Positions 15,110 through 18,887 of a stretch of DNA of 18,887 nt are shown here, in pieces. The translations under genes were made by a program, and so were the position numbers. The DNA comes from CBDUZS01 sp965371785 (GTDB taxonomy: Bacteria > Fermentibacterota > Fermentibacteria > Fermentibacterales > JCC-6). How positions within the stretch are numbered: the stretch's first letter is position 1; each line of letters starts with the position of its first letter. The DNA is taken from the NCBI GenBank assembly GCA_965371785.1, contig CBDUZS010000052.1, positions 1 through 18,887 of the forward strand, in the 5' to 3' direction. Under the pieces are notes generated by a model that was not told the DNA's origin, did no database searches, and worked only from the letters and a program-made list of their open reading frames with translations.

Positions 15110-16164
15110 TTATTCACCCTTGTCCCATCCGAATCGAAGAGATGGGAACGCGACGTATCTACGGAAAACGGGAATACGTCCCCCGCGAGTACCGATGTAT
15201 CCGGGCTGCTGCGTATCACCACTTCCAGACCATCGATATCGATGTATATGAGCTTCTCGTTTCCAAGCGTTTCTATGACCTCAACCATGCCTTTCATCGG
15301 GCTGGACGGATCGAGGCTGACATCCTCGGGCCGGATACCGAATGTATACTCGCCGGCAGCTATGTCCAGATGAAACCCCTCGATGTCCCATTTCCCTGCA
15401 AGTCTCAGCCCGCCGGAACCGTTGACACTGACGGGCAGGAAGTTCATTGAGGGGCTTCCGATGAACCCGGCGACGAATCTGTTGTCCGGACCGTCGTACA
15501 GATCCAGCGGAATGTCTATCTGCTGAACGATTCCATCCTTCAGAACCACTATTCTGTCACCGAGCGTCATGGCTTCAGCCTGATCATGTGTCACGTATAT
15601 CATAGTAGCGCCAAGCTGTGTGTGCAGCTTGCTCAATTCGTTCCGCATCTGGACCCGGAGCTTTGCATCAAGGTTTGAAAGAGGTTCATCGAACAGGAAA
15701 ACAGCAGGATGCCTGACTATCGCCCTTCCCAGGGCAACACGCTGTTTCTGTCCACCCGAGAGTTCCCTCGGCCTGCGATCCAGATAATCGGTTATACCGA
15801 GGATATCAGCTGCTTCCATGACGTTGCGGCGTATCTCTCCGACGGACACCTTTCTCATCTTCAGCGAGAAAGCCATGTTGTCGAAAACGCTCATGTGAGG
15901 GTAGAGAGCGTAACTCTGGAAAACCATGGCGATATCGCGGTCCTGCGGATTCAATTCGGTTACGTCACGTCCATCGATGAACAGTCTCCCGCACGTGGGG
16001 TTCTCGAGCCCGGCGAGCAGCCTTAGAGTAGTTGATTTCCCGCACCCGCTGGGCCCTACGAGAACAAGGAATTCTCCATCCTCGACACTCAGATCGAAAT
16101 CCTTCAGGGCTACGATGTCCTTTTGATAGACTTTGCTGATTCCTGCAAACCTCACGGATGCCAT
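15106..16164 (-). CDS. MalK/UgpC/MsmX-type ABC transporter ATP-binding protein
   Basis: ATPase subunit of a carbohydrate-uptake-type ABC importer (352 aa). Walker A is GPSGCGKST (37-45), the Q-loop Gln is at 83 in FQSYALYPHMSV, the signature is LSGGQKQR (135-142), Walker B is VFLFDEP with Asp159/Glu160, the D-loop SNLDAKLR follows, and the switch His is H193 in VTHDQAEAMTLGDRI. The C-terminal third carries the MalK-type TOBE/OB regulatory region, with AGEYTFGIRPEDV. The ATG at 16164 has AGGAG 6 nt upstream. No permease or binding-protein gene is in the window, so this may be a shared ATPase like MsmX, or its partners lie elsewhere. Its 9-bp spacing from the CBM48 lipoprotein and ATGA overlap with the transferase place it within the envelope operon. 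Confidence 0.95.
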   Translation of the reverse strand: MASVRFAGISKVYQKDIVALKDFDLSVEDGEFLVLVGPSGCGKSTTLRLLAGLENPTCGRLFIDGRDVTELNPQDRDIAMVFQSYALYPHMSVFDNMAFSLKMRKVSVGEIRRNVMEAADILGITDYLDRRPRELSGGQKQRVALGRAIVRHPAVFLFDEPLSNLDAKLRVQMRNELSKLHTQLGATMIYVTHDQAEAMTLGDRIVVLKDGIVQQIDIPLDLYDGPDNRFVAGFIGSPSMNFLPVSVNGSGGLRLAGKWDIEGFHLDIAAGEYTFGIRPEDVSLDPSSPMKGMVEVIETLGNEKLIYIDIDGLEVVIRSSPDTSVLAGDVFPFSVDTSRSHLFDSDGTRVNK

Positions 16165-16173
16165 TCGGCTCTC

Positions 16174-16545
16174 CTAATCCGATACACTGAGAACCGACAC
16201 CTCGTGGTCTTGAAATAGTGAGCTCTCCGGATTAGATGGGTCATCAACCCAGTGCAATCCGTCAACAAGAAATGCGTACCTGTACTTGCCTACAGGGAGT
16301 TCGGGATCCAATGCCCCTGTCCAGATGGAACCATCCTCGGAGTCCATCCTGCCTATGGATGGGTCGAGAATGCCACCTGCTCCGGTGAGACCGCCCCATT
16401 CGTTCCAGTCACCAATGATCTGTACCGTTACGGCCCCCGGCATCCAGAACACAACGGTTCTGGAAGCTGCAGCCGGTTTGGGAAGCGGTGACAGAAAAGC
16501 ACAACCGGTACAAAGCACTAATACGGTGCAGATCAACCTCTTCAC
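16174..16545 (-). CDS. Putative lipoprotein with a stand-alone CBM48/AMPK-type glycogen-binding-like domain
   Basis: The 123-aa product starts MKRLICTVLVLCTGCAF, a lipoprotein-like signal with Cys15 as the probable lipid site; the residue at -3 is Cys rather than the usual Leu, so the lipobox is imperfect. Almost all the rest is one early-set beta domain: VVFWMPGAVTVQIIGDWNEW, a dipeptide WT-containing strand, GKYRYAFLVDGLHW and DDPSNPES, the pattern of CBM48 and AMPK-beta glycogen-binding modules. The Trp in DWNEW and in DGLHW are kept. The Lys and Asn that also contact sugar in AMPK-beta appear replaced (YRYAF; terminal VSVLSV). No catalytic domain is attached. The GTG at 16545 overlaps the previous stop as GTGA, with GAGGGG 9 nt upstream; a GTG at 16548 is also possible. 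Confidence 0.85.
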   Translation of the reverse strand: MKRLICTVLVLCTGCAFLSPLPKPAAASRTVVFWMPGAVTVQIIGDWNEWGGLTGAGGILDPSIGRMDSEDGSIWTGALDPELPVGKYRYAFLVDGLHWVDDPSNPESSLFQDHEVSVLSVSD

Positions 16546-17777
16546 CACAGATAACCCCTCGTGTCAATCAGGAAAACGACGTTTTCACCGTCCCATTCAA
16601 GGGCAATCGAACCCCAGATATTCTCTGTTCCAATAAAGACCCGGAGCGTGCCCATGGGATCAAGCGTTTCATCAAAGATGTCAGCAGACACTTCCATGAG
16701 CGTAGAAACGCTGCTAAGAGGATTGTAGGACGCTCTGCCGAATACTCTCACGCTGTCAGAACTGGCGGCAACGGACAAGCCTCCTCCCGCCTGAACCCTG
16801 CGGTAATCGGCATCAAGCCGTGCGCTCCAGTCGTCAGGTTCGCTGAACCCGGCCCGAAGGGCGTATTCGATCCCTGCTCTGGAGATCATGTCCATCCCGA
16901 GCATGACTCCGTCAGGCACCTTTCCCTCCAGATCGATTTGTCCCGACAGAAAGGCTCCGAAAAAGAACTCCTTCGAAGTGTGGAACAGGTCGAGTGACAG
17001 CAGCCTCTGGCCACTTTCGAATGCATCTCCCGGCAGCGCGATGCTGTCACCTGCAAATGCCAGCCCCGGAACTATCTCGATTTCCCCGAAACTGGTTGTC
17101 AGTGGTTTCCATCCGCGAAGCTCACCCGCCACACCCCATGAATTCGGAGCATCGCAATCGACTACGCTTACCCAGGGCTTAACGTATCTAAAATCAGCCA
17201 TTGCAGTGACGACATCAATCCTTCCGGCGTAAGGGGACTGATCCCTTCTGAATCCTGACCATCTGACGGTGCCGAAGCCCAGCCACGGAGCCCGGACATC
17301 GGTCCAGATGAGTGTATCACCAGGGGTTCCGGTCAGGAGGCTTATCTCTCCAGAGAATCCAAGAATCCCGCCGGCTGAGACACCGAAACCATGGATCGAA
17401 TCGATCTCCATCCATCCCCAGTCGATAACCGGGGTATCCATTCCACAGACAAACGGCTGAACGTCCCGGAGACCTGCTCTGGTTCCGATCCAGGGTGAGC
17501 CGGGCCACCTGACGCTGGCAGAAGCCCTTCTGAGGCTGACGTCCGGTACCGAATCGCGCCTCAATGCTCCCGTTGCGCCAAGATCGAAAACGTCTGACCG
17601 AAGGGAAAGAGCAACTGAAAAATCGACCTTCCAGCTATCCATGTGAGGTTCTTCATCACTCCAGGTGGCAACCACCTCGCTGAAGAGAAGGGGGTGCAGC
17701 CCTATTTCCCATCCTTCCGGAAGGGAGTCCGGCGGGAACAGGGACGAGAGGGACAGCAGCAGTACTGTCGAGATCAT
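16542..17777 (-). CDS. Secreted beta-rich protein, probable outer-membrane barrel, unknown function
   Basis: Not recognised at the family level. A short hydrophobic N-terminus (MISTVLLLSLSSLFPP) looks like a signal peptide. The remaining roughly 390 residues are rich in Gly, Trp, Ser and Asp, with many short alternating polar/hydrophobic stretches (WKVDFSVALSLRS, IEYALRAGFSE, WSARLDADYRRVQAGGGLSV) and strands ended by turns. The C-terminus is TRGYLW, an aromatic end typical of outer-membrane barrels. The ATG at 17777 overlaps the stop of the preceding gene as ATGA and follows GGTGG by 5 nt. An in-frame ATG at 17789 is less well spaced. It sits between another barrel-like protein and the CBM48 lipoprotein, suggesting a surface complex, which is inference. 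Confidence 0.75.
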   Translation of the reverse strand: MISTVLLLSLSSLFPPDSLPEGWEIGLHPLLFSEVVATWSDEEPHMDSWKVDFSVALSLRSDVFDLGATGALRRDSVPDVSLRRASASVRWPGSPWIGTRAGLRDVQPFVCGMDTPVIDWGWMEIDSIHGFGVSAGGILGFSGEISLLTGTPGDTLIWTDVRAPWLGFGTVRWSGFRRDQSPYAGRIDVVTAMADFRYVKPWVSVVDCDAPNSWGVAGELRGWKPLTTSFGEIEIVPGLAFAGDSIALPGDAFESGQRLLSLDLFHTSKEFFFGAFLSGQIDLEGKVPDGVMLGMDMISRAGIEYALRAGFSEPDDWSARLDADYRRVQAGGGLSVAASSDSVRVFGRASYNPLSSVSTLMEVSADIFDETLDPMGTLRVFIGTENIWGSIALEWDGENVVFLIDTRGYLW

Positions 17778-18616
17778 CGGTTCCACCATTCTCCGGAACG
17801 AAAGCTTAGCGTGATCACATGTACGGTACTGCCCTCGGTCATATCAAGACCGTAGTCGAACGTGAATCGACCCACATCGAGACCGGCACCCAGTGACCAG
17901 CTGGAGCCGTCTGTCCCGGTACTCACTCTGACCCCCCGTGTGACGCGAAGGTCCGCTCCAACGGACACATGCCCTTCTCCGAGTGTGAGATGCCCCCGGA
18001 TGTCCCTGTTGAAAACATGGGTGATGCCGTATTCACAGGAGCTCTCCCGGAGACTGTCACCGGCGATGAGGATACTTCTGACGTTGACACCTACGGCAAA
18101 GGAGGGAAAGACCGAGAACTGGACACCTCCGCCGCCCATCAGGCTCGTCCTGGAACCCTCACCTGTGGTGTTGACCAGTTCCAGCGAACCTCCCGCTGAG
18201 ATGTTCGGACCAAAGAGCCCTTCCATGAACGCAATCGGGTTGCCGATCAGAACCTTTGCCAGTGACGCCACAGCGACAAGGGTATCGGGTGCTCCATCGC
18301 CGATTCCGTAACCAAGCCCGAAGGCAGCCGAGAATGACCCTGGATTCGTTCCGTATCCAGCCAGTAATCTGCTGCGGTTTCCACTTCCGTGAACCTGTGC
18401 GCCCGAGAAGCACTCCCACCCCTCGAGCCTTACCAGGCCCGCGGGTACCTCGAGGCCGGAAGACACGGAAGCTGCCCACGCCGCAGGTCCTGCGGCGCAG
18501 CCCGTCCCCCTGCCATCGGAAAAGAACCCTCCGGCAAGAATGCAGATCATCAGGAATGCAGTCACGACCCTCCCGTTCCAGGCAAGCCCGCAGACATAGC
18601 TTTCATCGGCATCCAC
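17774..18616 (-). CDS. Secreted Gly-rich beta-barrel-like protein (PorV/UPF0164-like), unknown function
   Basis: Probable exported outer-membrane protein, first gene of the envelope operon. After a hydrophobic segment (VVTAFLMICILAGGFF, about 17-32 from the GTG at 18616) comes Ala/Gly-rich sequence and then repeated beta-hairpin-like stretches (GSFSAAFGLGYGIG, ISAGGSLELVNTTGEG, SFAVGVNVRSILI, WSLGAGLDVGRFTFDYGLD). The end, in which a DYGLD...VHVITLSFR strand pair closes the protein, resembles PorV/UPF0164-type barrels, a weak pattern match. The start is uncertain. The GTG at 18616 has no Shine-Dalgarno and gives an acidic leader. The GTG at 18565 has GGGAGG 3 nt upstream but leaves the signal peptide without a positive charge. 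Confidence 0.7.
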   Translation of the reverse strand: MDADESYVCGLAWNGRVVTAFLMICILAGGFFSDGRGTGCAAGPAAWAASVSSGLEVPAGLVRLEGWECFSGAQVHGSGNRSRLLAGYGTNPGSFSAAFGLGYGIGDGAPDTLVAVASLAKVLIGNPIAFMEGLFGPNISAGGSLELVNTTGEGSRTSLMGGGGVQFSVFPSFAVGVNVRSILIAGDSLRESSCEYGITHVFNRDIRGHLTLGEGHVSVGADLRVTRGVRVSTGTDGSSWSLGAGLDVGRFTFDYGLDMTEGSTVHVITLSFRSGEWWNR

Positions 18617-18712
18617 AGCAATCGGTCAGAGAAGCCGCTGAGGTCTGCATGGCTGAACAGACACAGGAATATTATCCCCTGATGCAGTAGAGCCCAGGTC
18701 AGATGAACCGTG

Positions 18713-18735
18713 GTCCGGCCGTAACCAGGCCGGAC
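18713..18735. repeat. Perfect 8-bp inverted repeat with 7-nt spacer
   Basis: GTCCGGCC and GGCCGGAC flank GTAACCA, a strong GC-rich stem. No T run follows on either strand, so it is not a standard terminator. It lies between the possible promoter at 18760..18787 and the first envelope gene, so it would sit in that leader RNA; it could also be an operator-type dyad. Confidence 0.6.
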
Positions 18736-18759
18736 ATCAGTAAGCTCTTTGGAACTCTT

Positions 18760-18787
18760 ACAATAGCTCTACGCTTGTGTACGTTAA
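18760..18787 (-). promoter_or_regulatory. Possible promoter of the envelope operon
   Basis: On the minus strand TTAACG (18787..18782) and TATTGT (18765..18760), each 4 of 6 to sigma70 consensus, are 16 bp apart. A GATAAT-like -10 nearer the gene (around 18671..18677) lacks a recognisable -35. A promoter is expected in this gap, but this particular pair is weak. Confidence 0.3.
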
Positions 18788-18831
18788 TGAGTGAGCGCAT
18801 TCTACTGTAGCAGCATGGCTAGATTGTGTCC

Positions 18832-18887
18832 CTATTTTTCTGTGAATTCATAGCCGTTTGATTTAGAAGCGGCCACCGCCACTTCGA
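18832..18887 (-). CDS. Possible C-terminal tail of a further minus-strand gene (partial)
   Basis: One minus-strand frame reads from the right edge to a TAG at 18832, giving EVAVAASKSNGYEFTEK and then stop. The composition is protein-like, with Ala/Glu/Lys and ordinary codons. Two other frames are also open for short stretches (one to a TAG at 18819..18821), so the frame choice is not secure. Only 17 residues are visible and no function can be given. Confidence 0.25.
   Translation of the reverse strand, partial: EVAVAASKSNGYEFTEK

Noticed and set aside
15106..16164. LPS-export ATPase (LptB) as an identity for the ABC protein
   Set aside because: The 352-aa length, C-terminal TOBE-type region and VTHDQAEAMTLGDRI context are MalK/UgpC-like; LptB is about 240 aa without this region.
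18819..18845. AATAGGGACACAATC-like sequence at the right edge resembling transposon-end text
   Set aside because: No terminal inverted repeat, target duplication or transposase frame is visible in the window, so no mobile element is called.

Overview
The window looks like chromosomal DNA from a diderm (two-membrane) bacterium. Roughly half the bases are G+C by eye, and every credible gene lies on the minus strand. Evidence for an outer membrane includes an LptE-type lipoprotein, a second lipoprotein, two secreted beta-rich proteins that look like outer-membrane barrels, and an O-antigen-ligase-type polysaccharide enzyme. The mix resembles the FCB-like or candidate-phylum diderms (Fermentibacteria, Gemmatimonadetes, Latescibacteria and similar). 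That placement is an inference from gene content, not a measured phylogeny.

Reading in the direction of transcription (right to left), the first block is a tightly coupled six-gene envelope operon at 18616..11043. It holds a small barrel-like protein, a larger barrel-like protein, a CBM48/glycogen-binding-like lipoprotein, an orphan MalK/UgpC/MsmX-type ABC ATPase, a WecA/MraY-type polyprenyl-phosphate sugar-phosphate transferase, and a 995-aa O-antigen ligase-like protein with a large C-terminal helical/TPR region. Four of the five junctions are 4-bp stop/start overlaps (ATGA, GTGA, ATGA, TTGA), so the genes were probably kept together as one unit. No ABC permease, flippase or other glycosyltransferase is present.

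The second block (10896 to the left edge) starts at a good sigma70-like promoter (TTGCCA, 17 bp, TAGATT). A leader follows with two alternative small hairpins, an intrinsic-terminator-like stem with a short U tract, and a hairpin touching the Shine-Dalgarno site. The genes are rimP, nusA, infB, rbfA, truB, ribF, rpsO and pnp, the classic transcription/translation/RNA-decay superoperon, continuing directly into dut, lptE, two small unknown membrane proteins and an M19 membrane dipeptidase cut by the window edge. The operon therefore links ribosome maturation, initiation, tRNA/FAD/RNA metabolism, nucleotide hygiene and LPS-transport assembly.

Several genes appear to start with GTG or TTG (rimP, nusA, infB, truB, ribF, the ligase), and lptE may start with ATT. 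No tRNA, rRNA, CRISPR array or intact mobile element was seen. The last 270 bp at the right hold a possible promoter, a strong inverted repeat and perhaps the tail of another minus-strand gene.
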